64,000 bases of DNA from the NCBI GenBank assembly GCA_040954595.2, contig CM082576.2, forward strand, positions 5,084,001 through 5,148,000. Direction: 5' to 3'. The translations under genes were made by a program, and so were the position numbers. How positions within the stretch are numbered: position 1 is the stretch's first letter; each line of letters opens with the position of its first letter. The notes beneath the pieces are model-generated. The model had not been told where the DNA came from and did no database searches. It was given only the letters and a program-made list of their open reading frames with translations. Source of the DNA: Balanoglossus misakiensis (Eukaryota; Hemichordata). Of the stretch, positions 1 through 15,406 are shown piece by piece.

Positions 1-3000
1 AATTTTCTGATTGCAAAAGCGTTAGGTCGTTTTACCATAGCAGATAGAAGAGTGATAATGTGAAGTATCTGTTGAGATAGCGAGAGCGAGCCTGCTGGAG
101 AAAGTTAATTTACTCGTAGATGTATGCACATATATCTTCCACTGTGTTAGCTTCAACAAATAGGCCAACTCCCATTCATAAATCAAGCCTAGTGAAAGCA
201 CTAGGCACCAGGTTAAACCAGGTATACTAAGTACGTGCATGCTCTTTTTGCTGAGCGTATTTTGCATCTAGGATATAATCTAATAATCTAGTTGCTACAG
301 TGCGATAGTTACTGTGTGATTAATATTCTGTTGACTTCACACACGTAGAGAAGATTTCTGTCATTGTCACATTTACGGCTTTTAGTGCGTCAGACCTCTA
401 GGATGTATCTAGGCAAGAAAATGCTAGACACTTCCACAAATATGAAAAAGCAAAGCGCGAGTTGTTGAGTCGCACTCTCAGAGTTTATTAATAATAGGCA
501 TGCAGGGAAACCGGAGCAAAAGTCATCAATTCATCATCTTTTACCTGTCAGGTCCACTACACTTGCCTATTCATGGGTATCCAGGAGACAGTTTTCAGAA
601 GGCATCATGGCACTGACTACCCTCGGAGCCCCATCCTTAATGAATATTAATAAGATCTTTGCAGTCGCTGCTTTGGCGGTTCATGTCTATGTTTGCATGT
701 ACATTTTACAATGATCATAATTCATTTTTTGTGCTTTGAGTTTCCTTGTACTTAGGTATTCCATCATTTCCTTGTGACAGACAAAGCTATGCTTGCTGTA
801 AAGTGTAATTCAGTATTTAAATATAAATGTATTCACCCTGCATCCCGAACACCTGACTGTTGCAGACAGTCTGTACATCCTTGCAAAGTAACAGATTCAC
901 CATTTTGGTTGGATGACTCCTGCCTTATTATTCTTCTGTCAGAAAAAAATATTATTTTTGTAATACACATGCTAATGATACAATCTCTTGACTTAAAATA
1001 TCTTGTGTATAATGATAGTTGTGTTGAAGGTGTGTACGGATGATACAGCATTCTTATCACATTGTCTGCTGCCTGACACTGCTCCCATAATCTTCCAGTG
1101 GAAGTAACTTCATCAAGTCACTCATTCACTGAAATAGATTTCCTCGTGAGAGAAACCGAGATACCGTGACTTCTCATGCCAACCGTTCATTAGGATTGCT
1201 CAAACTTGTGACACTGTAATGAAACAAGAAAATCACCCACAGCGTAAAGAGCAATATTGTCATCTCCAGAAATTGAATGTTGCCATAATTTTAATGACAT
1301 CACAGTGCGGTATCCACATACCGATAACAGTTATTGCACTCTGCTCCTGAAGACCTGGAGGAAGAAAATTCTCGTTTTGCACGTAGAGTACGTGTCACTT
1401 TGTGTCACACACCATTGAACAGGAGATGGAGGATGTTGCCGTGGCAACGGTGCTTTTATTACCAATTTCCGTGATGCTTTAGAGCCAGCACAAACGAAAT
1501 GAATACTGCAGTCAGTTGAAGTGGGTTTTGTCGGGAGGGATTTACAAATTCCAAGATAAAATCGGACTCTTCACTTGAGATATACTCTGAAAAATATTCA
1601 GTAATTATCAGCCTTACTAATTCCTCTGAGAACAGTAAAAATTCTACTTGATCACTGAATTTTGAATTCAGGTATGACAAAAAGTAATAATTTTTTTACT
1701 CTAATGATTTATTGGATTTGTCTGACAAAACTGGATTTTTTTTTTAGTTTCGAGTAATTTCTATATTGTGTTATAACAAACAGATTAATAAATTTATTTA
1801 ACATATTTCCAGAAGAAAGTAAAAAAAAAATTGAGTCATTTACTTGACCCAAATATACATTCATCAAGATTTAGTAGTCACTATGTATGACTAATTCAGA
1901 GATGATTAACATATTGTGGAAAGGTTTTCTTGAATGAGAGAATTGTTTGCAATATTAACTTGAAATGATGCACGAGAAACGTGCAGAATGAAATCAGTAG
2001 ATAGTTGTGAGAAAATTAATGTTTCAGTGGATCTTCGTTTTTGCAGGGATAATCTTGTCAGGCTGTTAATTATTCTGTAAATTCTTAATTATTCCTGGGC
2101 GTGCCACAGTGTAGATTCTGGAGCGATTGACCAGAATGACAAACATCCTTGAAAGACTTCAGAAGAATCTTGATGTGGAGATGTTGATTAAACTGCAGGT
2201 GATGTGTCCGGCTTCTTGGCTCTTGGCACATGTGATAAATCTTGGGCTTTGCCGTACAGCTATTGTATCAAATTCACACTCTTCCCTCCGTACGGACAGT
2301 TGCATCTTTCAGTCAGTCAGTCAGTCAGTGTGTCTGGTTCATTTCACTATTAGATATTGAAAGTGTAACATGACGGCCACTTACAGAGGAGTGATTAAGA
2401 TTCGCCGAACAGTACATCAGAGTACTGTTGCTAAAAATCTAGAATTCATCAGAAGAGTTGTGGGGTAAGAACCAGCTAATCCCATCAAATGATCTGGACA
2501 TTCTTCGGAACACTTCATACAAATATGTGGTCTTATTTTCCTCATCTCACATGCATAATCATATTTTGCCAATTGTTAGATCTTCTCCCACACAAATGTA
2601 CATATACAGTGGTTTACTATTTCTTGTGTGCTTAAGTTGGTAATAGTTACACAGGCACAGTCATGTTGACTCATTCATGAGGTAGGTTGCATTGGGAAGA
2701 TTGAATCAGACTCCTGTCTGATGAATTCCAGACGACAAATCAAATAAATACTCAAGGCTTTGCCATCCATGCATATATCTTTGGGCATCGGTACCGACTT
2801 TACCCTCTCAGACATGCCTGCAGAAGTTGTTTGACTGTTTTATATGAGAGAGCGAGATAAGTATCAACCAACCAGTTGTAAACTTGAGGACATCAAAGAA
2901 ACGCACCGAGTGTATGGTTTTACGACTGCAGTCGGTGTCTGGAAAAAATGATTGATTGTTCTACGTAGGAAAATACTGATGGAATCACGTTTTCAATGAC

Positions 3001-3042
3001 TCCGATGTCAAAATTTAAAAGGAAATGAGATTATACATTTTA

Positions 3043-3095
3043 TTACACAAACACACAGACACACACACACGTACCTACCCACCCACCCACCCACA
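3043..3095. repeat. AC-rich and (CCCA)n microsatellite
   Basis: An interrupted (AC)n run passes directly into about four copies of CCCA. It is a compound microsatellite in non-coding sequence, with no gene nearby. Confidence 0.9.
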
Positions 3096-4740
3096 AACTC
3101 TTAATGTATTCAAATAAAAATAATTTATTCACTTGAAAATAATTTCATTCTAGCATTAATAAAACTCTATGTGACAAACATGATTGAGAGGAAAGCTTTG
3201 AAAAGGTGGCATGGCTGCCGTAACAATCATAATTTGTAAAATTGATTAATATTTACTATTTTGAGAGATGTTGCACTCAGAACTGTTTTTATAAAACAAC
3301 CAGACCTTCATTTCTTTTACTGCTTTCACACAATCATCTATATCCCAACATTGATGATAATTTTGATGTTTCAGGTCAAGTATTAATTGTATTTTTGTAA
3401 ATGTGTCTCTTTCAAACTGATATGCAGAACATTTTAATTGTGATCAGAAAAAAATGTTTCGGTTAGTAGTATGTCTGTCTGTGAATCAATCATTTTTGTG
3501 ACCTCATTTCATGAGAATTTCTCGTTAGATCGGAAAGTGATATTCTCTTTGAACTGTAAGTCGTGCTGATGCATTTGGTCATCAAAGGGAAGTCAGTTGT
3601 CATGGTATTTACCATAATGATTTTGCATGAGTACTATGACTGATGACATTCTCTTGGAATATCCGCTTAAAGAAATTGGAAACATTGTAACTGATTGTTT
3701 TGATGTATGCGTAATAACTGCTACAGTTGTAGTCTGTAGTGTTGGTATTAGGGCCGGTAGCTGAAAAAAAAAAATCACCAGCATATTTTGTCCCATTTTC
3801 CCAGCCAATTTCATCAACTCTCCACAATCGAGTACTTTGTTTTCCATTGTTGCTAAGAACAGTATCAGTTAAGGCCAAGTGTATTCACATGTAATTGATT
3901 TTGCGGCCGTGTGCAAAGTGGGTTAAGGGAATAGGGCGCAATGTCAGGCAGCGACAGTATATTTCCATTTATACCATTACTAGTATAAAGTCCTCGTTAA
4001 CTGTGTTCAGGCATTATAGAATTAGCCTTGTAAAGGGTATGCTTGACAGATACTTGCATCTTGTGGATAACAAGATGGTCTACTGAATGATAGTTGTCCC
4101 CGGCAACATTGATACATCAATACAGTTATTAAAAAATATGCCTCGTATAAAATAAAAAACTCATTTCCAAAGTAACTCGCGTGATGGTGTCGCAAACCTT
4201 ACTGGAGGAAACCCTGGCTGGATTGTGATTAACAAACAAACAAACATTTAGTGTTTCTAGCGCTTTCAGAAGACCATCATTAGTATTTACCATACACAGA
4301 ACCATCATTGCTGTGGACAGTAAATCTTACCTCATTACGAGCTTACAGCACACATTATTTCTAATACAGCTACCTGAACAACATGGCAGCGGATAAAGTT
4401 ATTTTCTGAGCAGCCCTGCCAAGAAATACGACCCAAATGAGCATCAATTCACCAGCTTGACTTGATCAGTTTATTAGAAGAAATTGGCCACACCGTTCAT
4501 CTTGAGTGAAGTCGTCAGGTCAAATTATACCCAGGGAAACTAAATAAACCCAGGTAATGAAGAAGTTAAGCCTTTGAATTCAAATTTAAACCCAAAGCAT
4601 TGGTACCTTTACTTTTTTAAATGGATTGGTTTCCCTGAGTGGCACTTTCGGAAGTACTTCTGGTTAACTGAAAAATGTAGATAATTCAATCAGACACCCA
4701 GACGTGAAGTTTTTCATTAGCCCCGACAGTGGTCAGCTTA

Positions 4741-4761
4741 CCCCCCCCCCCCCCCCCCCCC
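4741..4761. repeat. 21-base poly-C tract
   Basis: An uninterrupted run of 21 C lies between AGCTTA and TCAGAAA. Run lengths like this are prone to sequencing and assembly error, so the exact length is uncertain. Confidence 0.9.
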
Positions 4762-7700
4762 TCAGAAATCCCAGGTTAGGATATCCCAGCACAGACATTC
4801 CCATGTTTAATACCTGTGTACAATCAGTTTCAAACCCACAAAGTTCTGATGAACCTGTGGGGAAATGACAAGTAGAAAACTAGATGTGAGAATTCCCATG
4901 TAGGCCATGTTCATGTGTGAGGCTTTGCACATCTCAGGTCTGGAGATGACTTGAATATGAATGCTTAATGATGTCCACACGTGAAGTTTAATTAATTCAG
5001 TCACGCATGTTTCTGTGTTTCAGTCTTCATACCATGGAAAACGTGTGATTTTTCTTCAAAAAGAAAGAGAGGGATTTTTATGTATCTCAAAATAATTTAA
5101 TAGATATTAACCCTGTTGAAATTGAGTGGTGTTCTCGTGGATATATGTTTAACAGTCTAGACGTGTGGATACTGGAGTCTGTCAGGCTAATTAGATTTGC
5201 AGAGTGAGATATTGGTGAATTACAACGCAGGCAGGTGTAGATAATGTGACCTCCTTTAAGTGTTGGCAGGTCAGCCTTCAAAATTCTCAATTTCAGCCTG
5301 ACCACAAGGTTTCATCATATTCTCAGAATATTAGTATCAATGGCTTTTCCAATCAGAGCTTTTGTGTGTTTTGTGGCCGGATTTCTATTCATCCATCCTG
5401 GTGATACCTTGACGTACACAGTGATAGACTGCTTGGCTCTTTCAAATCCCCAAGATATAATTTATTGCATCAAACTTGTACACAATACAACTATTTGTGG
5501 CTTTTGTGCCTTTGTGGAACCACTTTGTATATTATAGTTAGACGTTTGACGATGTTGCAAAGCCTTCCTTTGCCAAGAAAATTAGCACCTACAACCAGAA
5601 GTGAAAATTGTACCAGTAATTCACACGTCATAAATACACATACTGATTTTTTTGGGTGCTAGTTGCCATGTACTGATGTTGCTTCATTAGCCGGGCACGA
5701 ATTCTAATTTAAAATGTTCGTTTTCATCAACTACGAAATGTACTGTCGAAATCTTCTGCAAAATCAAGACTTATTTCTGTGAGACTGAATTCCAGACAGC
5801 AGATGGTTTGAAATTATAGCTGCAAAACGGATGAAATTCGAAAAAAAAGGAACAGTTTTTTTAATTTTAATAGTATTTGCAAAGTTACAACACATCAACT
5901 GAGACAATCATAACTCCACCAATGTGAGAGCTGTGCAAATTACAGTTATTGCTACATTTAATCCAGGAAATGATAGGCTCTGCGGCCTATTGGTAATAAA
6001 ATTATACCTGGGAGTAATTGGCATTAGTGACACATTTGATCACACCACCTATGCGTATTACTTCCAATCACCGTACTGTGGGTACTGATACTGTATCAAA
6101 TGTATCCGTGCGAGCACTGTGGTTGTCATCGCATATACTGTTTTCAGCCAAAGTGAAAAAATGAAACAGAAATGACAAAATCTCTGTTTGAAAAAAATTC
6201 CAGTGTTTAGAATAGAAGTAAAAAAAGTGCCCCGCCCACTCACAGTCACATTTCCATACATTTGTATGATTCACGATCTCACACCAACCAATTCAACCAA
6301 CGTAATCAACAACCTTGAAGCAGACATAAGCAATCACACTAGTAATATGAAAAAGCTCATCAAAATGTTGGTTTCTTCATTTTTACATTTTTGTAAGCAG
6401 TCACTGATACAGAAGTCGACTTTCACCAATAATAATCGTGTTCTCCTTGAAGAGCACTCTGGCACATTTTTTTTCACTCTTTTGAAATGAATCACATCGC
6501 AAGAGTTCCATCACCATAACTACGCAACATAAAAATCATCATTAAATGCAGTTTGACTTGACAACATGTTTTCTCAGCTTGACCTTTCACCTGTAAAACC
6601 GCTGTGCGCATTAAAGCGTTTGTCAAGTGTGAGATACAATGCAGCTTTGTGAATTCCCAGTCGGCAAATCACAACGCTTGGTGCGTGTGTGTGTGTACAG
6701 TATTGAATTTTGCATAATTGTTGGTAGTTTACATGTGCAATATATGCAACTGTGACACGTTGGGCTTTTCTTATATGACCTTCCCACCAAGGCAGATTGA
6801 ATTTTGCTAAGGTGGACTGAATTTAGACCAATACCTTTCAGATGAGCACAGATAGTTTAAAGGGGAGAGTTTACCTGGCAAGGCAACCCCCCTGTTGTGA
6901 TGATGGATTATTTCATGACATACATCTATCAAACCATCAGGATGTTAGAAATGAGAGGCCTTCTGTAGGAAATTGGAACTTGATCAGAGTCTATGTGATG
7001 TAACAGTGAAAGGAGAATTGAAAGAAAATAACTTGCTTCCCTCTTATTCTGATTTTGTGGGAACTACATGTTAGTTTAGTGGCTTCTTTCAAGTAAGCAA
7101 AGACTCTTCAAGAAGCACATGGGACCAGCAATCTCGTCCATTACAAAGTAGTGGCAGAAATGCTGCAAGTAGCACAACTTTGAAGATGGTAGTAAAATGT
7201 CTCAAGTAGCAATCACAGTAACAGATGACAGTCTTGTACAGTAGCAGAACCACTGCGAGTAACACCCTGGCAGACAGATCTTGTTGTCATTAAACAGATG
7301 ACATCATCTTTTTTGTATACAGACTGAGACATTCATTCTGAAGAGAAATTGACATTGATTGACAGCTATGTATGCCAGTTTGTGTAAATATCTAATGGAT
7401 GTACATGTATATTCTATTAGTAAAATTATAAAAACAAATGTTAGCTTTGTAACACCTTTCAGTGGGCATTTACTTAGCAATTAATCATGCATGGTTGTTC
7501 CTTATTGTTTAATGTAATTTCATTATGAGAGCAACAAAAGGGCAGAATTACAATCACTGATGGAACAGCTGTCAATCATGACTTACATGTAAGATGCAAA
7601 TTATTTGAAACCTTGCACTAAATGTGCGGCTAATATTGGCCATCATTTATTTCCTGGGAAACCGTTTTAGATACCCCTTGTAATTCTACTCCGTTCTGAA

Positions 7701-10700
7701 ATTTACATAGCTTGAATAATCGATAATCCGAATTTCATTCTGATGACTGCAGACTTATCGTTATTTTCTGCGCAAGTGGATCTGAGTTCCATCCAGTATG
7801 TCGCTGTAGAGAGCATGATTCCATTATCATTCAAAAAAAATGATTTAAGCCCAGAAATGCTTTTAAACTATTGAAGTTATGTGAAGTAGTTATCTCAAGA
7901 CACGCTTGGTGGCCTCAATCTCTCTGCGCCAGAACTGATCACACATACAGACATTAAACTTTAATGTGAATTTCGCTTTATAGCTCACGCACAGTAGGAA
8001 CACCTGGCCATGCCATTAAAATGCATACAAATGATAGCTCAGATCAGTAATTTTTTTTGTAATTCCTCCACACTGACAATCAATCTTGCAAAGAAGCAAT
8101 TTTCATCCATTTGAACATCAGGCAAAAAAATGGCAGGTTATATCAATATCTATTGGCCGGGACTTCCGTTGTTGGACATCTGCCAGGCCAAATATGAAAC
8201 ATAAATCAGAGGCAACATTCCACCTGACAGTAAAAGTTAATAACAATCTTAATATCTTCTTTCTTCTGTGTCCTAGGAAGTATGCAACATCCTTCCATCT
8301 GCGTTTGCTCATGCATCTTCCTTGTGTGACGTGCAGCCTTGCAGAGTTGAAGCATTGTCAAAGAAACCTTTTTTCTCCCGTTTATAGCTTGACACCTTGT
8401 TTGGAATGAAACAGATGGCCTCTGAATTAGCAATATCAGACAGTTTGTATCTTTAATCATCAGCATCGTCTGAAAAAGATGACAGATAATTGAGTTTGCA
8501 TTTAATATCCCCATCGCTCTGGAATGTAGCTCTCCCTTGCGAAAATTCCTGTTTGTATTAAACCTTATCTAAAAGTCACATTATATTTACATTTATAGAT
8601 GATATCCTGTATATGCAGGATACATATAGCAATACAAATATCTCATACTGATGTGTTTCCCTGCATTTATGTTTAGCTGATGCATATTTGTCACTTTGAA
8701 TTCTTTCATCTGCGGTGAGAATGTGTCATTTTAATTGGACGGTGCCTATTGATGGTATTATGACCCACACAAAACATATGGCAGTAGCAGCTGTTGGATT
8801 TATTTGTGTTATTTGCATGAAGGACTCTTCCCCTAAGGATGCCCCATGATTTACTAAGCTATTTGATACAGTTTTAATTAAAACATAAGGGTTTCCAGTT
8901 TTGTGCTGCAAAAATTCCCTCTGAAAACATGGAAGTCTCTCAAGTGAGTGAAATCACCTGTATATTTGCTGCAGCAGTCTTTTATAAATTAACAGGTTTA
9001 ACATCATATACATATTAACTGGCCAGGCATTGAGGGTAACAGCATATGGCTATTTCCCTGAGGGAATGTGAGTCACCCCCTCAAACCATTTGTTTCTCAA
9101 GGCTGAGAGCCTAGGGAAACAGACCTTTTTTGGGAGTGAGCCACAAACCCAAGGGAAGACAGGTGTCACAATTTGAGCCTGAAATGTGAATATTGCCAGT
9201 CAGTGTATGTTTTGTAACAGACGTCAAACATACATGTAGATCAGAAGACAGGTGCGGTATGTTTCATATGAAGAAGTCTCTTCCCCAACAGACAAACAAG
9301 CACCTCATCAGTGGAAATCACATGTGGAGCAAGTTTTGCAATATACTATTTCAGTAATATTTAAATTTACACATCATTATTTCATGATAAATTCAGCTGG
9401 TACACACACCCTGTTATAAGATTGGGTGTTGGCTCTTTTGCCTCTGTGCTAAGTGATAAAAGTTGTGTTGGTGTGTGTCCTTTGTTGTGAATAAATCCAA
9501 GCCATTTATCACCTTCCCTTTAAATATTCAGCTCAGGTATGTTGGGCTAATCTCATTTCAAGATCAGTCTGGTCCAGATGTATGTCATGGCCAAATTGTC
9601 AGTTTTTTTCATTGAACAGTACGGGAACGTTGTCTGAATGATAGCCATCTTTGGTGATGAAACTTTCTCTTAATTTGTTTGTGGGAATATTGCCCGTGGG
9701 AAAGAGGCAGGGGTTTAATAAATTGGATTTATTCCCTAATGGCAGAGGGGTGGTATTATTGCAGTTCTGAACCATTGGAAATGTGTGCTGGTACCTGTAC
9801 TGTACCTAGAGAATGAGGTCAAGCTGAAATCAATACGCAGCAACTGAAATGGAACCCTTACAGCATCATAGACTCAAAGCTTATTAGATGTAACATTTTC
9901 CGTTGTAATGAAGTTGTGGATGTCATCACCATGGAATCCATAATGGTTTGGTACTATTTGGTTCAATGTTTTGCAATGTAATAACAGTCATGAAAATGCC
10001 ACCCAATCACGTACATTTATGTCACTATACACATTACACATGCATGTACTACTATAAAATTGTGATCAAAAGTGTGTGCATGAATGTGATGAGCATAGTA
10101 TTGCTATCCATCAGTCTGTCTCTGACTGGCAGGGTCTGATTGTAAATTTTCCACTGATAGAGTTTAGTGGATGTCACATGGGAAGCAGGTTCTATAGAGA
10201 ATGGAAAGGTCATGGGGTGTCTCTTCTTTGTGTATAATGTTATGAAAGAGAATATAATTACTCAGAAAAAATGCCCCAAACCTTTGGTATTTCTGACAAT
10301 TATGTAGCATAGTCTCCCTTGGGGTTTCTTTACCTGAATGTTATGTTCACAAATCTTCATCACTTGTGCTACAATGCATATGCCAATCCGGAGGTGGAAT
10401 TACCTTTAAATTTTAATGGTCAAATTGGAACCTTTTTTTGTCAGCATGCTTGGGAAGAGTCTGTTGCAATGGATGTTGTAGATGGTGTTTCATGTTGTCA
10501 GTGAAGACTGTGGTCTTTGCTCAGCAGTTGCAAAGCATTGAAACGGTAATGGTGAGTTGTATTAAAAGAACACAAAAATAGAAATTCAAACATCAGGGAT
10601 GGGCTTTTATCAAAGCATTGGCAATTTTGTGAAGATAATGCCCAGTCTGCGCAACCACTCTGTGCGTCATTAGAGACTGTAATTCCGCATCTTCTACTGA

Positions 10701-13700
10701 TTTCTGCCTCATCCAGAAATACATTGTACTTTCAGATCTCCGCGTTTTATCGCTAATCACTCTCACCCAAATGAGTTTTGTGGTCTTGTGTCCTTTGTAA
10801 TCAGAGGAATCTCCATTGTATAATCCATCTTGCCACAGTGGGGCTCACTGAATAAACATCCAGAGAGTGGCATAGACTGTAGGATGTAATGTTTTGCTCC
10901 CTTGTTGATGGAAGTGTGATTTTCTGGAGATGTGACTGTTATAGATGGTGATGACTAATTAGGGCTCTGAGCAATGAATGAATCTGTGTGGAACTTGCGA
11001 GATAAGTGTATATGCAGAATCAAGTTCAACATGGCAAATGAGATAAATGTGTTGAGGGTCAGAAACTTGAAAAGCAACCATGCCTGACCAGAAAGTAATG
11101 GAAAGTGTTAACACTAACAGGATGTCACATTCAGCCAAATGCACTCAGTAAAAGGGAAATCGTTAGAGACAAACCGATGCACAGAGCACATTTCAGGGTT
11201 GAATGAATGACGTTGGGTGGTGACCTCAAAGCATTTAAAGTGTTACTAATGATGCAGGGAAGGGCTGTGAGTGGACTTTCATTGAACAGATTATTTGATA
11301 AGCGTGCAGGGGAAACATCGAGAGACAGATGCTATTTAGACAAGGCCATCTGATGGATTGGAATGTTTGGCAGGAATGTTGGGAAAGAGAAGGCCTAAAA
11401 TGTTTCATAAATTGAGTTTTCACCAAAACCAAAAGGCTAGGTGTTTCAGTTATGAATGAATATGCATAAATGCTTCAGAGACATAAAAGGTGACTATAAA
11501 CACATTGGCATTAAAATGAGAAGCAAGAGTGTAGTTTAAAAGGATTAAAAAAAAACAGCAGCTGAGGCTGAAATAAAATACTGCATTCATGACATTTTAA
11601 AATGCACAAGTGGTTTTGCTCTGATAATAAAATAACAGTTCAAGTAATCAAAAGCGCATAAGAGGACAACATTTTGTAACCAAATTACGCCTGACCAAAT
11701 GAAACGTTGTGTTCGCCTGACCAGACATTCAGACTGGTTTAATGATATCATTAATGGATCGATTTGAAGAAACAAGCATTCAGAGATGCTTGTAGGCAAG
11801 ATAAACCAATTTATTTCCTGGCATTTAGTCCATTATTAATGTTTTCCAGACATGATTCTCGTCTATTGCACCTAACTCTTCTGGGAATCCATTTAATCCA
11901 AGCACGGCTGAATACATCGTATTTGTGGATTAACCAGATGATCAATCAATACATAAAGATTATGTTGCTTTTTTTAAAGTTGAAATATTGCATTAGGGTT
12001 CTTGATTCTGTGTGTGGTTGTGAAATCAGAGTTGATCATGTCCATTGCATATCGTACAAACTAGTACAATTATGGCAATATGCAGTATCAGATTTTGCAT
12101 TATAGATTTCACAGTGTGTCTTTTTTCACCGATGCAGCATGGGTTGTGAAATCTTGATTTCCCCGACTGAAGCAAAAGGCAGGGTGAAGCAGACACAACA
12201 CTCTCATGATTAAAACACAAATGTGGCAAGACTTTGTTTGATGCTGTGAGCATCATCTCTTTGCGCTATGGCGTTATCGGCTTATGTTGCACCTGTCGGT
12301 AGAACTAAAAGAAGATATTCCGTGAAGATTAGACAGGTAATCCTAAACACTCTGTCACACCAACAGAAAAATGCCTGTAACCTGCAAGAAGAAGATGACA
12401 GGCAGACATCTGTGTATAGATTCTGACCATATGCCTTTGGGAGAAATCTTGGCGTATTGATGATGTTCTCTCTGTGCATTGATTTGACCAGGACACTGCC
12501 TACTTCCTTGCTTTTGAGAATGATTGTGATAAAATGTTGTACGCCTGACATTTTACAAAGGAAAAATCAATCATTTTTCACCTGCTGTGGAGAAATCTAC
12601 ATATTTCACGTTACGCTATGAAACCTGTGAAAAGATGGCCTGGAGAAGTGCTTGTATACCATGACATCATTCACATTGACAGTCCTGAATACCTGTCAAC
12701 GAGCCATGCTCACTGCAGACAGGGACAGTGTTAAATAGGTTTGAATGCACGTGAAAAATTACATGGTACTCATGTTTATAATTTCTCACCTGCATTCAAA
12801 CATAGGTAATACCAATGTCCTTATTCAGCAGTGTAGAGAATACATTGTATGTGCCTGCATTAATTTTCCGAGGAGATTTTTACCTGGTCTTTGGTTCTAA
12901 AACGATAGGCGTACCGTGCCTTTGGAATTACCCTACCTCAGCATAGTTAGGCCTCATCAGCCATAAAGATGTCAATGAAGACTCATCATCTATCCACCGT
13001 TCGATTTCTGCGTAATTTGGTCCCATGGTTACCATTCATGCGCCAGTAGATACCTCATCAACCTACCCATCGACATCACTCATTTCATGATGCCATTATA
13101 CCAGCTTTAGTTTCTCGATCTCTCTCTCTCCCTCGCTCGGTATTAGGAAATCTAAGGATGTCACCGATGCATGCAGTATTTTAGCTGGTTTTATGGTTCT
13201 CAGTTTCATGGTGGCTTTAAACTGATACATGAAATGTCGTCAGTATTTCTCAAATTTTCCTTGGTCTGGCAAAAAAAGCTTCAATATTATGGTTCCAGAA
13301 ATGCAAGCTTTTGACAGTATTTTCAATATCCTGTTTTTCAGCTGCGAGATTCACAATGGAAGGCATAATTGTCCTTAAAAACATGACAGTGTAATAATGG
13401 ATTGATATTGAAATTCCCAATGCACGATTCTTAAGTTTCTTTCAAATCCGAGAAAATCTCAAGAAGGAGAAAGATGGCAGAACCAAGATGCATTCAGTGC
13501 AGCATGGAAAATACGGCATTAAATACGAGCGCATTCATGCAAGCATTGACACATTGTTGTTGGTTCTTTCATGGTGAAATGGGCAGCTCACAAATATCGT
13601 CATCAGAGTATCAATGCTTTAAAGGGAAGCAGACATCACATTATTGCAAGTGATGTGGTTATATACTGCTTGCCTGGCTGTGTGACTGGAATAACTATAC

Positions 13701-15406
13701 ACTTTATACATATCAGTGTTTGCTCAAAAATCCTATTTTTCTTTCACAGACATAACGATAATTGACTTTCTTTCGCATTTAATCAAAAAGTACAAAACTT
13801 AGTGTGTACTTTTCTTGATGTAGCTAAACACTGACCCTGATGATAGAATTATTTTTGGATCAGCATTAATGGCATTTGAGCCACAGATGTAATCAAATAT
13901 ATTGGATGGAAAGCTGTAGATCGGTGAAAGGAGACAAGTCTTATATGCCTAGGTTCCACTTTTGATCAAATAATGGATGTTTAATGCTACCTTACTGAGA
14001 GAAAAAATTAAGCTTGTCTAAGGTTCATCTGTTTGATTGTATTTTTTAAATATTGATGTGTTGGGGAACTTGCAAAAGGTCTTATTAAGATTCCTGATAC
14101 CGCAGCGCATATACTAAAGTGATTACTGGACTAGGTAATGAAAATCACCAACTTCTGGGTCTGCTTAAAGAAAGCAGTAAGCTAGTCCCTTTTGAAAGAA
14201 TCAATATGAGTTACTTCACAAATTTGTAAACTACAGTCCGGAAAATCTGAAATTTTCCATTTGATTAATAAAAATGGTTGTAAGCCCAATCCCATTCAAG
14301 GGTTTTAGTGCTTGATTACTCTCTTGATGGTTAGTGCTTCTATCTTTTTCAATTTTCAGAAGTAATCCCATGTCAGTTCACCAAAGCGATAAATGAGAGT
14401 ATTCAGGACTTTCATTTTCCTGGAAAAGTATGTCCCTGACGATTATTCTCTTGTTGTGTTTCAATTTCGGCACGGTATCAGTCAGCTCTGTAACCAGCGC
14501 TAATACAGATCAATAAATAGTCTCCACATCTCAGACAGTGGTGGCAAGTTACCCAGGCCCTCTCACAGCCTACAATAATATTTATCTTGTGTTGAAAGCA
14601 CCTAGGACGTCATTTTATCTGTCGAGATGAATCACATCATTTTGCTGCCAAAGCTGGGAGCCATCAACAGTGCCCTGTATCTGACATCAAAGTCTCGGGA
14701 GTTGATACAGTAAATTGACCTTAACCTGTCTGCAGGTATACTTTGAGTATCGAATACCGTGGTGTACATATTGCAGGTACAAGGCTGCAGGGACACTCTT
14801 ATTCAATCAAAAGAGAGGCCAGTTACAGGAGAATATTGAATATGAAGGTCTACCAGCCAGGGTCATCATACTATCTACATTACGTGATAGATACTGTGCA
14901 TATTTTAAATTACAAAACTATTTTTGATTTTGACGAATAGGTTTTGATGATATTTTATTGAAATAAACCCCACAGATCACTGATGCTGGTTCTTGGTCGA
15001 ATGGATTCCATTAAAAAAAGCTGCAGTATAATTTTTCATAAATTTCCACATTCTTGCCTAATAAAGCCGTGATAAAAGTCTTAACCCTGGATAATCTTTC
15101 ATTGCACAGTGTGCAACGCAGCGATGTGAATGCAAAGGTACACGGGGAATGCAGTCATAATTTGTAATTATATCGCGTTCTCAGGTGTGCTGTTGCCTTT
15201 TGAATTATTACTACTGGGCCAGTCTCATTCTATGTGGAAGTTAATGAATGCATGGGGTTCATTGAGGCTTAAAGATAAAATATATTTGTGCCAAGGTTGT
15301 CCTATTTTGTCTTAGAACAGAAAATCCTACAGTCAGACATACCAGCTGAATGATAATTTGCAGTGTTATGACATTTACATTATCTAATTTATTTATTTTT
15401 TCACAG

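Larger units (their letters stand above)
1..15406. other. Gene-poor AT-rich stretch upstream of the first visible FEZ exon
   Basis: No exon in these 15 kb could be supported on either strand. The open frames are short (mostly under 110 codons), AT-rich and match no family I know. The first visible FEZ exon begins in mid-codon, so the 5' part of that gene must lie in or left of this stretch, which is probably 5' flank or one or more long introns. I looked for the acidic FEZ N-terminus (a segment like human SMEDLVNEFDEKL) and did not find it. Simple repeats seen include (CAGT)n near 2310-2329, an AC/CCCA tract at 3043-3095 and a 21-base poly-C at 4741-4761. Confidence 0.6.

Noticed and set aside
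2675-2695. TGAGGTAGGTTGCATTGGG resembles the let-7 seed
   Set aside because: The mature let-7 sequence needs TGAGGTAGTAGGTTGTA. The match breaks after the first 8 bases and no hairpin partner was seen.
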